Assembly (NCBI RefSeq): GCF_001436505.1
Contig: NZ_AYYI01000103.1
Location: 1 to 64,000, forward strand
DNA from: Loigolactobacillus rennini DSM 20253
Lineage (GTDB): Bacteria; Bacillota; Bacilli; Lactobacillales; Lactobacillaceae
Direction of reading: 5' to 3'
Length of the DNA: 64,000 nt
Shown: one piece after another, positions 27,581 to 36,003 of the stretch
How the letters are laid out: each line of letters opens with the position of its first letter
How positions within the stretch are numbered: the first letter of the stretch is position 1
The notes under the pieces: model-generated
Told to the model about the DNA's origin: nothing
What the model saw: only the letters and a program-made list of their open reading frames with translations
Databases searched by the model: none
Program-made: the position numbers and the translations under genes

Positions 27581-28311
27581 GATTGCGCCTCACCGATCAT
27601 TTTGAAGTAAATTTGGTCTAATGAACCATTTTCAACGTTAAATTGCTGTGCCAATTGCGTTAAAGTCCCTTGAGCTTGAATTTTACCCGCATTTAATAAA
27701 ATAAATTGGTCCGCATATTGTTGTGCAGTGGCCAAAACATGAGTGGACATTAACACAGACGCCCCACGTGCTTTTTGTTGTTTAATCACCGCTAATAAAT
27801 CTCGGATTGCTAGAGGATCTAGCCCTGTGAATGGTTCATCAATAATATATAATTGCGCTGGCACAATAAAAGCACAGACAATCATGACCTTTTGCTGCAT
27901 TCCTTTAGAAAAATTAGCTGGAAACCAATCCAAACGTTTTGCTAACCGAAAACGAGCTAACAAGTCGCCGGCTTTTTGCCAAGCTTGTTTAGTATCAAGA
28001 TCATAAGCCATAATCGTCAATTCAATGTGTTCACGTAAAGTGAGGGTGGGATAAAGAATTGGTGTTTCCGGCACAAATGCTAAAGCCTTCCGGTAAGTTT
28101 CTGGTGCTTGTTCCAACGTTACTTGATTTAGTCGAATTTGTCCTTTTTGTGGTGTTAAAATCCCAATAATATGTTTAATTGTGGTGGATTTACCGGCACC
28201 GTTCAAACCGATCAAGCCCACCACTGTTTGATCAGGGACAGTAAACGTTAAATCTTTTAACACGGGTATTTGGGTGTAACCACCCGTCAAATGGTCAACT
28301 TCTAAACTCAT
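27577..28311 (-). CDS. ecsA: ABC transporter ATP-binding protein EcsA
   Basis: 244 residues. Walker A GLNGAGKSTT, signature FSKGMQQKV, Walker B LYIIDEPFTGLD and a switch His (STHVL) are all present. It pairs with EcsB through an overlapping ATGA junction. It is divergent from hit across 214 bases; a TATAAT on the minus strand near 28440 is the probable -10, leaving a leader of about 120 bases. Confidence 0.94.
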   Translation of the reverse strand: MSLEVDHLTGGYTQIPVLKDLTFTVPDQTVVGLIGLNGAGKSTTIKHIIGILTPQKGQIRLNQVTLEQAPETYRKALAFVPETPILYPTLTLREHIELTIMAYDLDTKQAWQKAGDLLARFRLAKRLDWFPANFSKGMQQKVMIVCAFIVPAQLYIIDEPFTGLDPLAIRDLLAVIKQQKARGASVLMSTHVLATAQQYADQFILLNAGKIQAQGTLTQLAQQFNVENGSLDQIYFKMIGEAQS

Positions 28312-28525
28312 GGTCCAATGACTCCTTTATTAACTACTCATCATTTAAAAAACACTTAAAGTTCATTTATTTTGGTGTTACGTTAGCTAAAGTCAAAAAT
28401 AAGCTCCTGACCTAGGTTATTTCTTATAAATCTTCATCAATTATAACATAGTAGTTTTAGCGACTTTAGTTCATTTTAAGCCGGCAATATGCTAGCATAA
28501 TGGTAAATACAGAAAGAAGGTTTTC

Positions 28526-28969
28526 ATGATGGCATTAGATCAAGATTGCATTTTTTGTAAAATTATTCGTAACGAAATTCCTAACACTGTGGTTTATGAA
28601 GATAACGTCGTCAAAGCTTTTTTAGACATTACTCAAGGAACACCGGGACACACTTTAGTGATTCCTAAAACCCACGTACCGGATATTTTTGCTTACGACG
28701 CTGATTTAGCAGCAGCAGTATTCAGCCGGATCCCTAAAATTGCCCGGGCGATCAAAGCCAGTGATCCAGCCATCAAAGGGATGAACATCTTAAACAATAA
28801 TGGTAAAGTCGCCTATCAATCCGTTTTTCACTCCCACATCCATCTAATTCCCCGTTACAGTGCAAAAGATGGTTTTGGCATGCGGTTTACTGATAATAGC
28901 GCTCACTATACACCAGAAAAACTACAAAAAATTGCAACACAGATTCACCAGCAATTTTCTGCAGACTAA
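28526..28969 (+). CDS. hit: HIT family nucleotide hydrolase
   Basis: 147 residues with CIFCKIIRNEIP and the histidine triad HSHIHLIPRY (HxHxHxx). Family members hydrolyse nucleoside phosphoramidates or dinucleoside polyphosphates. Two adjacent ATG codons follow a GAAGG site. It is divergent from ecsAB, as in Bacillus, and is followed 12 bases later by the YtxH-like gene. Confidence 0.95.
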   Translation: MMALDQDCIFCKIIRNEIPNTVVYEDNVVKAFLDITQGTPGHTLVIPKTHVPDIFAYDADLAAAVFSRIPKIARAIKASDPAIKGMNILNNNGKVAYQSVFHSHIHLIPRYSAKDGFGMRFTDNSAHYTPEKLQKIATQIHQQFSAD

Positions 28970-28981
28970 GGGGGCGTTCAC

Positions 28982-29332
28982 ATGAAATTTTCTACCGGGC
29001 TATTAGCTGGTACTTTCATTGGTGGTGCTTACGGATTAATGACCGCTAAACATAGTGGTCAAACTGCACGGAAACAATTAAAATCCCAGTTTGATGCGCT
29101 AACTACTGATATTTTGGCCGTCAACGCCAGCCTCACTAAGTTGCGTCAGGCTGCAAAGGTATTAGCAGACGAAGGTAGTCACAACGCGACTGCCACCATC
29201 CAAGAATTGCAGCAATTATTGAACGATTTTAATTTTCAAACTCAACCACGAATCAAACGCGTTAAAGATGCTAGTGAAAAGTTACAAAAAGATTTAGACC
29301 CTGATAATACCACTAATCACACTCAAAACTAA
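28982..29332 (+). CDS. YtxH-domain small protein
   Basis: 116 residues: a short N-terminal hydrophobic Gly-rich segment (STGLLAGTFIGGAYGLMTA) and a helical, charged remainder likely to form coiled coils. This matches YtxH-type proteins, often stress-linked with no known biochemical role. It follows hit closely with a GGGGGCG site and ends 120 bases before prsA. Confidence 0.75.
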   Translation: MKFSTGLLAGTFIGGAYGLMTAKHSGQTARKQLKSQFDALTTDILAVNASLTKLRQAAKVLADEGSHNATATIQELQQLLNDFNFQTQPRIKRVKDASEKLQKDLDPDNTTNHTQN

Positions 29333-29451
29333 ATCAAGTGTGATTTGTTGAAGTTTTCATGAAGAAAGCTAACAGTGATTTAAATTCAAGATTGGTTATG
29401 GTATATTAGGCAATGTGCGTTTCAGAAATTAATGATAAGGATGTGCTATGT

Positions 29452-30378
29452 ATGCGGAAAAAATGGCTATTATCCCTTGTGGGTGTTTTATTAGCCGTTA
29501 CCCTTGTTGGCTGTGGCAACAAAACAGTTGCAACCACCTCAGGCGGTAATATCAGTCAAGAAGATTATTACAACGAAATGAAGAAATCTTCCAGCGGTAA
29601 GCAAGTTTTGCAACAAATGATTCTAAACAAAGTCTTAGAAAAACAATATGGCGACAAAGTTTCTAAAGATAAAGTTAATAAACAGTTTAATACTTATAAG
29701 AGCCAATATGGTTCTTCATTTGATTCGGTCCTTTCACAAAATGGGATGACCGCATCAAGCTTTAAGAAGAACTTGCGCTCTAACTTACTTCTAGAAGCTG
29801 CCGTTAAGGACAACACTAAAATTACGCAAGCTGATTTGAAGAAGCAGTGGAAATCCTATCAACCTAAGGTTAAAGTGCAACACATCTTAGTTACAAAAGA
29901 AGACACTGCTAAAGACATCATTAAACAACTAGATGCCGATAATTCAGCTGCTAACTTCAAGAAATTAGCTAAGAAATACTCAACTGATACTAGCACAAAA
30001 GCAGATGGCGGTAAGTTACCTGCCTTTGATTCAACAGATACTAGTTTAGATTCCAGCTTTAAGAAAGCTGCTTTTAAATTAAAGACTAATGAATACACTA
30101 AAACACCAGTTAAGACTCAGTATGGTTACCACGTCATTCGGATGGTTAAAAACCCAGGTAAAGGGTCAATGAAAGCACATGAAGCAACGTTGAAGAGTCA
30201 AATCATCGCTGCAGATATGCAAAACAGCACAGTCTTGCACAATGTGATTTCTAAAGTACTGAAAAAAGGCAACGTTCAAATTAAAGATGATGATTTGAAA
30301 GATGTCTTATCTGGCTACACCAGCAAAAATAGCAAAGCAGCTACAACTAGCGAATCCAGTGTTAGCTCTGCTAAATAA
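29452..30378 (+). CDS. prsA: Foldase lipoprotein PrsA (parvulin-type PPIase)
   Basis: 308 residues. The signal peptide ends in the lipobox LVGC, so the protein is anchored on the outer membrane face. The parvulin domain ([12 protein letters not shown] ... YGYHVIRM) lies in the second half. PrsA helps fold secreted proteins, including penicillin-binding proteins. The ATG at 29452 gives a proper lipoprotein signal; 13 upstream codons are excluded. A -10 with extended TG (TGGTATATT, near 29397-29405) precedes it and a strong terminator follows. Confidence 0.96.
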   Translation: MRKKWLLSLVGVLLAVTLVGCGNKTVATTSGGNISQEDYYNEMKKSSSGKQVLQQMILNKVLEKQYGDKVSKDKVNKQFNTYKSQYGSSFDSVLSQNGMTASSFKKNLRSNLLLEAAVKDNTKITQADLKKQWKSYQPKVKVQHILVTKEDTAKDIIKQLDADNSAANFKKLAKKYSTDTSTKADGGKLPAFDSTDTSLDSSFKKAAFKLKTNEYTKTPVKTQYGYHVIRMVKNPGKGSMKAHEATLKSQIIAADMQNSTVLHNVISKVLKKGNVQIKDDDLKDVLSGYTSKNSKAATTSESSVSSAK

Positions 30379-30393
30379 TTTCAAAGTTAAAAA

Positions 30394-30424
30394 GCCTGTG
30401 GCAAAGCGCCGCAGGCTTTTTTTA
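30394..30424 (+). terminator. Terminator of prsA
   Basis: Nine-base arms GCCTGTGGC / GCCGCAGGC (one wobble) with a 5-base loop, then eight T residues. It lies 15 bases after the prsA stop. Confidence 0.9.
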
Positions 30425-30438
30425 TGTGCAACTATCGC

Positions 30439-31389
30439 TTATTTCATTTCAGAACGGTAAAAATGACGATTTGCCATCCCAAAAATTGGCTCAGAAAACT
30501 GACCGGGATCAGTATGCCGTAATGCAGTCGTCATCATCTGCATAGATGCATCTAAATCATCCAACCGGTGTAATACTTCTGCTTCAGGAATCTCCGGTTC
30601 AACTGGTGAACCATATTCCCGTAACCCATGGTGCGCTAAAACAACATGGCGTAACAGCAGCATATCTTCACTAGCTGGATCAATCTTCAACGCTGTACAG
30701 GCACGGACAATTTCTTCGTCAACTAGCACAATATGGCCTAACAAATTCCCCGTAGTCGTGTACTGTGTCGCAACAGGGCCGGAAAGCTCAAGTGTTTTCC
30801 CCATATCATGTAAAATGGCGCCAGCATAAAGCAATGGCCGCTTTAAAGTCGTATATTCATGACAAACCGACTTAGCTAAATGCAAAATGGTCAGCGTATG
30901 GTAAGCTAATCCCCCTTTAAAGGCATGATGATTAGTTTTAGCTGCTGGATAAGTAAAAAAAGCAGTCTGATGCCGCTGCAAAATCCAACGTACGACCCGA
31001 TTCCAACTGGCATTGGTAATATCAAACATTATTTGGTTTAACTCATCACGTAACTGGCGTTCACTTACTGGTGCTTGAGGTAAAAAAGCTGCAACTTGCT
31101 GGTTTTCAGCTGTAGTTGCCAAACGAATTTTATAAATTTTAATCTGTGGTTTGCCATGATAAAGTTCCCGCTTACCACTGAGATAAATTATTTTACCTGC
31201 TTGGTACAACTGAATATCATTATCGCTGGCATCCCAAAATTTCCCGGTAATTTCACCAGAAGTGTCTTGAAACGTAAACGCAATAAATTTTTTCCCATTT
31301 TTTGCTAAGCGAACATCCGCCGTTTTAACCAAAACAAACAAGGCGACGGTTTCATTATTTTGATAATCATATAGCTTTTTATCTGCCAC
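30439..31389 (-). CDS. yhaM: 3'-5' exoribonuclease YhaM
   Basis: 316 residues: N-terminal OB-fold nucleic-acid binding domain (FTFQDTSGEITGKFWDA) and a C-terminal HD domain with ILHDMGKTLELSG. YhaM degrades RNA and ssDNA from the 3' end with Mn2+. A GTG at 31389 sits 9 bases after GGAGG; the TTG at 31398 touches the binding site, so GTG is preferred. It is the last gene of yhaO-yhaN-yhaM. Confidence 0.94.
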   Translation of the reverse strand: MADKKLYDYQNNETVALFVLVKTADVRLAKNGKKFIAFTFQDTSGEITGKFWDASDNDIQLYQAGKIIYLSGKRELYHGKPQIKIYKIRLATTAENQQVAAFLPQAPVSERQLRDELNQIMFDITNASWNRVVRWILQRHQTAFFTYPAAKTNHHAFKGGLAYHTLTILHLAKSVCHEYTTLKRPLLYAGAILHDMGKTLELSGPVATQYTTTGNLLGHIVLVDEEIVRACTALKIDPASEDMLLLRHVVLAHHGLREYGSPVEPEIPEAEVLHRLDDLDASMQMMTTALRHTDPGQFSEPIFGMANRHFYRSEMK

Positions 31390-31466
31390 GTCACTCAACC
31401 TCCTTCAATCACCACTGACAACAAGTAAATAGTCAATCCTAATCCACAACCATATTGTTCAGCCGA

Positions 31467-34142
31467 TCAATCTGCTAAATTTGTTTGCTGACCCACTGAC
31501 ATTTTAACCGGGTGTGCTGTGAAATAGATAACCTGGGTTGTCCGACTCAGTTTAGCTAACAAGTTTAATACTTGTTGCCGTCGTGGGCTATCAAAATTGA
31601 CAAAGCTATCATCAATGACTAACGGCATTCGTTGAACATCACTGACAGTTTGTGCAAATGCCAATCGCAGTGCAACATAGAGCTGTTCCGCAGTGCCTTG
31701 TGATAGTTCGCCAACTAAAAATTGTTGCTGATCAAAACGGACTACTTTAATTGTTTTTGCCGTTAGAATTATTTTAACATAGCGCTGCTGTGTTAAAATG
31801 GCAAAATTTTGCTGGGCAGCAGCTAGCATTTGTGGCAAACGGCGTTGCGACGCTTGGGTAAGTGTGGTTTCAATCCATTGAGCAGTTAACTGGTAAGTCA
31901 GCCATTTTTGAGCCAATTGCGTGATTTCTGTTTGCTGTTGCGCAACCTGCTGACGTAGCACTCGGTAGCTGCCATCACTAGCCAATTGTGCCAGCTGAGT
32001 TTGCAATTTGGTCAATTGTTGCTGAGCAACTGTCAGTTGCCGTTGTTGCTGTTTTAAGGTTTGCTTGCAAGTTGTGACCTTAGTCTGTAGCGCCATTGAA
32101 TCAGCATATTGTTTTAATGCCGGTAAATCAGGCTGCAATTGATTATGCAAAACTTGCCAACGCTCCTGTAATTGTCGGCGCTTTTGATCCGCTTGCTGGT
32201 GCTTTTGCAACTCATGTTCACTGACTAACTGATGATCTGCCAATAACTGATGTTGTTTTTGATCCAACTGGGCAAGTTGCTGCTGCACACGAGTAGCTTG
32301 TTGTTGATAATAGGCGTAATTTTGATTTTGATCGCGCAACGCTTTTAATTTAGCCGCTTGTGCCGTTGCAAAATCTTTTGCACGCTGCAATACTTGTGCT
32401 GGCGTGGCAGCAGCTAAAGGTACCCAGGACTGGGCGAATTTAAACCCAGCTACCCACTGATCTAATTGCACCTGTAAAGTGGTCTGTCGTTGCTTTAACT
32501 GCTTAATTTGCTGCTGACAAGCTAGCAACCGTTTAAAATCATGCTGATGATTCAAAATCACATCCGTCGGCAACGTTTGGTAATCATAACGGGCTTTCAA
32601 AGTTTCCCAGGCGGCATTTTGCGCTGCTAAACTGCCCTGAACAGCCGTTAACTGCTGTTTAAGCTGCACTGCCTTTTCTTGCTGCTGATCTAATTGCGCT
32701 AGTGCTTGCTGCCATTGTTGCTGGAGCGGTGATGTCTGTCCGACTGACTGATTATTGAAAAATTGCCAAATTAAACCGCCAGCACCGACTAAAGTTAATA
32801 GTTTCCCCCAGCTGGGCAGTAACAATCCGATGATGATAACCAAGCCCCAAACTAAATAATGTGACTGCTGCTGATGCCGCTGAGTTCGTGATGGCGGCTG
32901 TTGAAGCTGTTGCTCTAACGTGGTCACCTCCTGGGTCAATTGCTCAATTTGTCGTTGCTGTTGTTGCTGTGTAGCTTGTAACTGTACTTGTTGTTGCTGC
33001 AATGTTTGCCTGTGTTTGTAGTTAGCCTGTGCCTGTTTCAAATCTAAATCGCTTAAAGGTGGTACTGGTGCTGTAACCCCTAAGGTTTGCTGTAATTGCT
33101 GGCTTTCTTTGATTAAAGCTTGCTGTTGCTCTTGCAATTGCTGTTTTTCTTGTATCATAGCTTGAACTTGCGCAGTACTAGCCAGTTGGTGTTCAAATTC
33201 AGCCTGATGCTGCTGATAAAATACCAATGCCGGTGCTAATTCCTGACCACCGGTTGCAGCATTTAGCTTAGTCGACAGTTGTTGCAATTCAGTGGCCTTA
33301 CTTTGACGCTGTTGTTGTAATTGCTGATAGTCTTGGTAAAGCTCAGTTGCTAAAGCTTGCGGTTGTTGGGCTAATTTTTGTTCTAAAGCTTGCAAAGTCT
33401 GATAATTTGGCCAAGCAGCTTGCAAACGTTCCAATTCCGTTAACTGCTGTCGTACAGAAGTTACTTTAGTAGTCAATGTCGCTACCATCGCTTTTTGTCG
33501 CGTAACCTTTTCCTGTTTAGCCAAGTAAGCCGGTAAAGTGGCTTGGGCAGCAGCCAATTTTGCATTAAGATCCTTTAATTTCGTAAAAGCTTGATTTAGC
33601 GGCCAGACACGACCACGAGGTTTATATAGGCGAGCAGCTTCACGCCGATATTTTTGCGCCAGTGTCAGCCAATCATGACTACCAGCAGCACCCACAGTCA
33701 GTAAATGGCGCTCTAATGCCGCCTTACGTAGTTGAAAAATTGAGGTTAAATCTTGCTGATCAAAACGAAAAATTTGCCGAAATAAGGTTTTATCAATGGG
33801 TGCGAGTAAATTTTGTAAAAGCTTTTCACCATGCTGTGTCCCATTAGCTGTCGTGACAGTCACCGTTCCACCAGCCGTACCCGCGACTCGCCTAATCAGG
33901 TAGCGTTGCTGACCTTGTACAAGTGTCAGCTCACCCCCATAACTATGACCAGTTTTTGGGATGTACTGGGCGTAAGGTTGCTTTTTGGTTGCAAAACCAA
34001 ATAAGACACCATCAATAAAAGCGCTCAAGGTTGATTTCCCAGCCTCATTTTGACCGTAGAACACCTGAAAATGTGAATCTAATGCAAATTGCTGATCGGT
34101 CCATTTACCAAAACCAAAAATGTTTACTTGTTCAATCTGCAT
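31467..34142 (-). CDS. SMC/SbcC-like ATPase YhaN
   Basis: About 891 residues. N-terminal Walker A FYGQNEAGKSTLSAF, very long Gln-rich coiled coils, and a C-terminal signature/Walker B (LSQGTAEQLYVALRLAF, PLVIDDSFVNFDSPRR). Two hydrophobic stretches in the middle (around the VWGLVIIIGLLLPSWGKLL segment) could be membrane-spanning, as in Bacillus YhaN. It overlaps yhaO and presumably acts with it as an SbcCD-like nuclease complex; that partnership is inference. The ATG at 34142 was chosen over GTG 34151 and ATG 34148 by spacing from GGGTGA. Confidence 0.88.
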   Translation of the reverse strand: MQIEQVNIFGFGKWTDQQFALDSHFQVFYGQNEAGKSTLSAFIDGVLFGFATKKQPYAQYIPKTGHSYGGELTLVQGQQRYLIRRVAGTAGGTVTVTTANGTQHGEKLLQNLLAPIDKTLFRQIFRFDQQDLTSIFQLRKAALERHLLTVGAAGSHDWLTLAQKYRREAARLYKPRGRVWPLNQAFTKLKDLNAKLAAAQATLPAYLAKQEKVTRQKAMVATLTTKVTSVRQQLTELERLQAAWPNYQTLQALEQKLAQQPQALATELYQDYQQLQQQRQSKATELQQLSTKLNAATGGQELAPALVFYQQHQAEFEHQLASTAQVQAMIQEKQQLQEQQQALIKESQQLQQTLGVTAPVPPLSDLDLKQAQANYKHRQTLQQQQVQLQATQQQQQRQIEQLTQEVTTLEQQLQQPPSRTQRHQQQSHYLVWGLVIIIGLLLPSWGKLLTLVGAGGLIWQFFNNQSVGQTSPLQQQWQQALAQLDQQQEKAVQLKQQLTAVQGSLAAQNAAWETLKARYDYQTLPTDVILNHQHDFKRLLACQQQIKQLKQRQTTLQVQLDQWVAGFKFAQSWVPLAAATPAQVLQRAKDFATAQAAKLKALRDQNQNYAYYQQQATRVQQQLAQLDQKQHQLLADHQLVSEHELQKHQQADQKRRQLQERWQVLHNQLQPDLPALKQYADSMALQTKVTTCKQTLKQQQRQLTVAQQQLTKLQTQLAQLASDGSYRVLRQQVAQQQTEITQLAQKWLTYQLTAQWIETTLTQASQRRLPQMLAAAQQNFAILTQQRYVKIILTAKTIKVVRFDQQQFLVGELSQGTAEQLYVALRLAFAQTVSDVQRMPLVIDDSFVNFDSPRRQQVLNLLAKLSRTTQVIYFTAHPVKMSVGQQTNLAD

Positions 34143-35349
34143 GCTCATCACCCGTTATTGCTTTATTTTCCCGTAGTAAATTGATGGCTTGTGCTTGTAA
34201 ATCCGCCGGCAACGACTCCTGTTTTAATGCTTCAGCCAAAAAGTTAGCCTGAGCTAGCGGTTGAGCCGCAGTCTGAACATTTTTTGCGTTAAATACTTCC
34301 ACTGCACTTTTTTGCCAATATGCTTGATCTAACTGGCTAAAAGCCACGCCATCATCATGCGCTAATGCTAAAGCATAAAGCCAGCGAAAGGGTTGATGTT
34401 GCGGCTGCTTTTGAAAATAGTCTAGTAATTCACCGTTTTCGATTCGCTGAACCAGTGCTGGACTTAATTGTTGACTGTGCGTTAAAACGACTTTTAATAA
34501 TAAGGATTGCGGTTGTTTAAACGCCGCCAATGCTTTGGTTATCGCATTAATGATCGTTGTCAGCCGTGAAGCACCAGCTACAGATACAAAACAAGTTTGC
34601 CATTGTAGTGGCGCTACTGAGCGAAATTCTGGCTGTAATTGGTGGCCATTTTGCCGGACTAGGTAATACCCCCGTTCACCAGCTTCGTTGGGATTTCGCC
34701 CTTGCGGATTGCCCGCATAAACAATCGGTGGCTGTTTTTGTAATAATTGATGTTGATGAATATGACCTAATGCCCAATAATCATAATGTTTTTGGTTTAA
34801 TTCAGTTAAACTAAAGGGCGCATAAACGGCATGCGGACTGTTCACACCGCTTTGACTACCGTGTAATAAACCAATGTGAAAATCAGCCGCTGCCTTTACT
34901 GGATAAATCGGCGTCATATCCTTTTCTACCCACCGCTGGGCGTAACTAAACCCACTTAAAGCCACTTTTTGCTGGTCATGCGTAATTAAGGTAAATGTGG
35001 CCCCTGCACTAGGAAAAACATGAACATTAGTCGGCAATGGTAATTCAGCAGTTGTATCTTGAACATAATCATGGTTGCCATAACTTAAATAAACTGGAAT
35101 ATTCGCATCCGCTAATCGTTGCAATTGTTTTTGTAGAAACAATTGTGCCTGAATGCTTCGTTCAGCCCGGTCATAGAGGTCACCAACTAAACAAACAAAA
35201 TCAACTTTTTCTTGTAGTGCCGCGTCGATAATTTTAGCAAAAGCAGTAAACGTTGACTGATAAATTTGCTCCCATAAATCAGCAGGCGCCGTTTTCAAAC
35301 CAAGAAATGGCGTATCTAAATGTAAATCAGCCGCATGAATAAATTTCAT
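34132..35349 (-). CDS. yhaO: Metallophosphoesterase YhaO (SbcD/Mre11-like nuclease)
   Basis: 405 residues. The calcineurin-like metal site is complete: AADLHLD, VGDLYDR, YGNHD, LLHGS and GHIHQH. This is the nuclease arrangement of the SbcD/Mre11 family. It is translationally overlapped with the SMC-like ATPase gene. The 208 bases upstream contain two dense inverted repeats and a terminator-like stem rather than a clear promoter. Confidence 0.92.
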   Translation of the reverse strand: MKFIHAADLHLDTPFLGLKTAPADLWEQIYQSTFTAFAKIIDAALQEKVDFVCLVGDLYDRAERSIQAQLFLQKQLQRLADANIPVYLSYGNHDYVQDTTAELPLPTNVHVFPSAGATFTLITHDQQKVALSGFSYAQRWVEKDMTPIYPVKAAADFHIGLLHGSQSGVNSPHAVYAPFSLTELNQKHYDYWALGHIHQHQLLQKQPPIVYAGNPQGRNPNEAGERGYYLVRQNGHQLQPEFRSVAPLQWQTCFVSVAGASRLTTIINAITKALAAFKQPQSLLLKVVLTHSQQLSPALVQRIENGELLDYFQKQPQHQPFRWLYALALAHDDGVAFSQLDQAYWQKSAVEVFNAKNVQTAAQPLAQANFLAEALKQESLPADLQAQAINLLRENKAITGDEHAD

Positions 35350-35383
35350 GATGGGATCCGTATCCTTCCTATCGCTGTGACGT

Positions 35384-35449
35384 AAAAAAGTCGGTACGCG
35401 GTTAATCGTCAGTATACTGCTCCGACCATCGTCCCGCGCGGACCGACTT
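35384..35449 (-). other. GC-rich structured element between yheA and yhaO
   Basis: Arms AAGTCGGT/ACCGACTT (35388-35395 with 35442-35449) plus inner CGCGG/CCGCG (35397-35401 with 35434-35438). On the minus strand the 3' arm runs into TTTTTT, so it is a terminator-like end. An internal GGTCGG (minus, 35427-35422) could pair with the same 3' arm instead. It may be the yheA terminator, an attenuator for yhaO, or a small RNA. Confidence 0.55.
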
Positions 35450-35557
35450 GTTACTTTTTCTAAATAATGTTGACCGTTAATCGCTTACGGCTAAAAGCTT
35501 AAGGGTAATGCATTGCATGCTTAGGCGTTATGAACTTAACGTTACCCAATACTTCAA

Positions 35558-35902
35558 TTAATCAGTGTATAATTCCTGCACTGGTTTTGTAATTATTTGG
35601 TTTAAATCATCCATCATTTGGCTCATGCCTTTTTCTTTTTCCATCAATTCTTGAACTTCTTTGAATTGACCCACTTTTTCAGCTAAGTCATGAGCATTTT
35701 TGAGTTCATCATCTTTTAATTCTTGACCCTGCATTTGTTTTTGTTGCAGTTCAATGTTGAGTTTTTGGAATTTCTTAAACATTGTATAAGCAAGTTCGTT
35801 TTGTTTCATTTTACCATACGCTGCCTGAAGCGCCATGTACTCATCGGTTTGCCGTAGTTCGCCTTCTAATTGGTTTGCTGTATCGTACACATTTACTGCC
35901 AT
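35558..35902 (-). CDS. yheA: YheA/YlbF family protein
   Basis: 114 helical residues of the YlbF/YmcA superfamily (YDTANQLEGELRQTDEYMAL, IIDDLNQ-like end), close to the 117 residues of Bacillus YheA. YlbF and YmcA form the RNase Y specificity complex; YheA itself has no confirmed role. A TGCTATACT extended -10 lies upstream at about 35950. It is next to yhaO as in Bacillus. Confidence 0.9.
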   Translation of the reverse strand: MAVNVYDTANQLEGELRQTDEYMALQAAYGKMKQNELAYTMFKKFQKLNIELQQKQMQGQELKDDELKNAHDLAEKVGQFKEVQELMEKEKGMSQMMDDLNQIITKPVQELYTD

Positions 35903-36003
35903 GTTGTGCCTCCGTTAATATAGTTTATGCCCTAGCATATATTTCTCAGTATAGCATGTTTCAAGTGTTTTTCCTAGTGGTTTGCGAACATGTGTTCCTA
36001 ATA

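Noticed and set aside
31800-33600. Gln-codon-rich repeats in the SMC-like ATPase
   Set aside because: Runs of CAA/CAG come from coiled-coil Gln content; no exact long unit is repeated.
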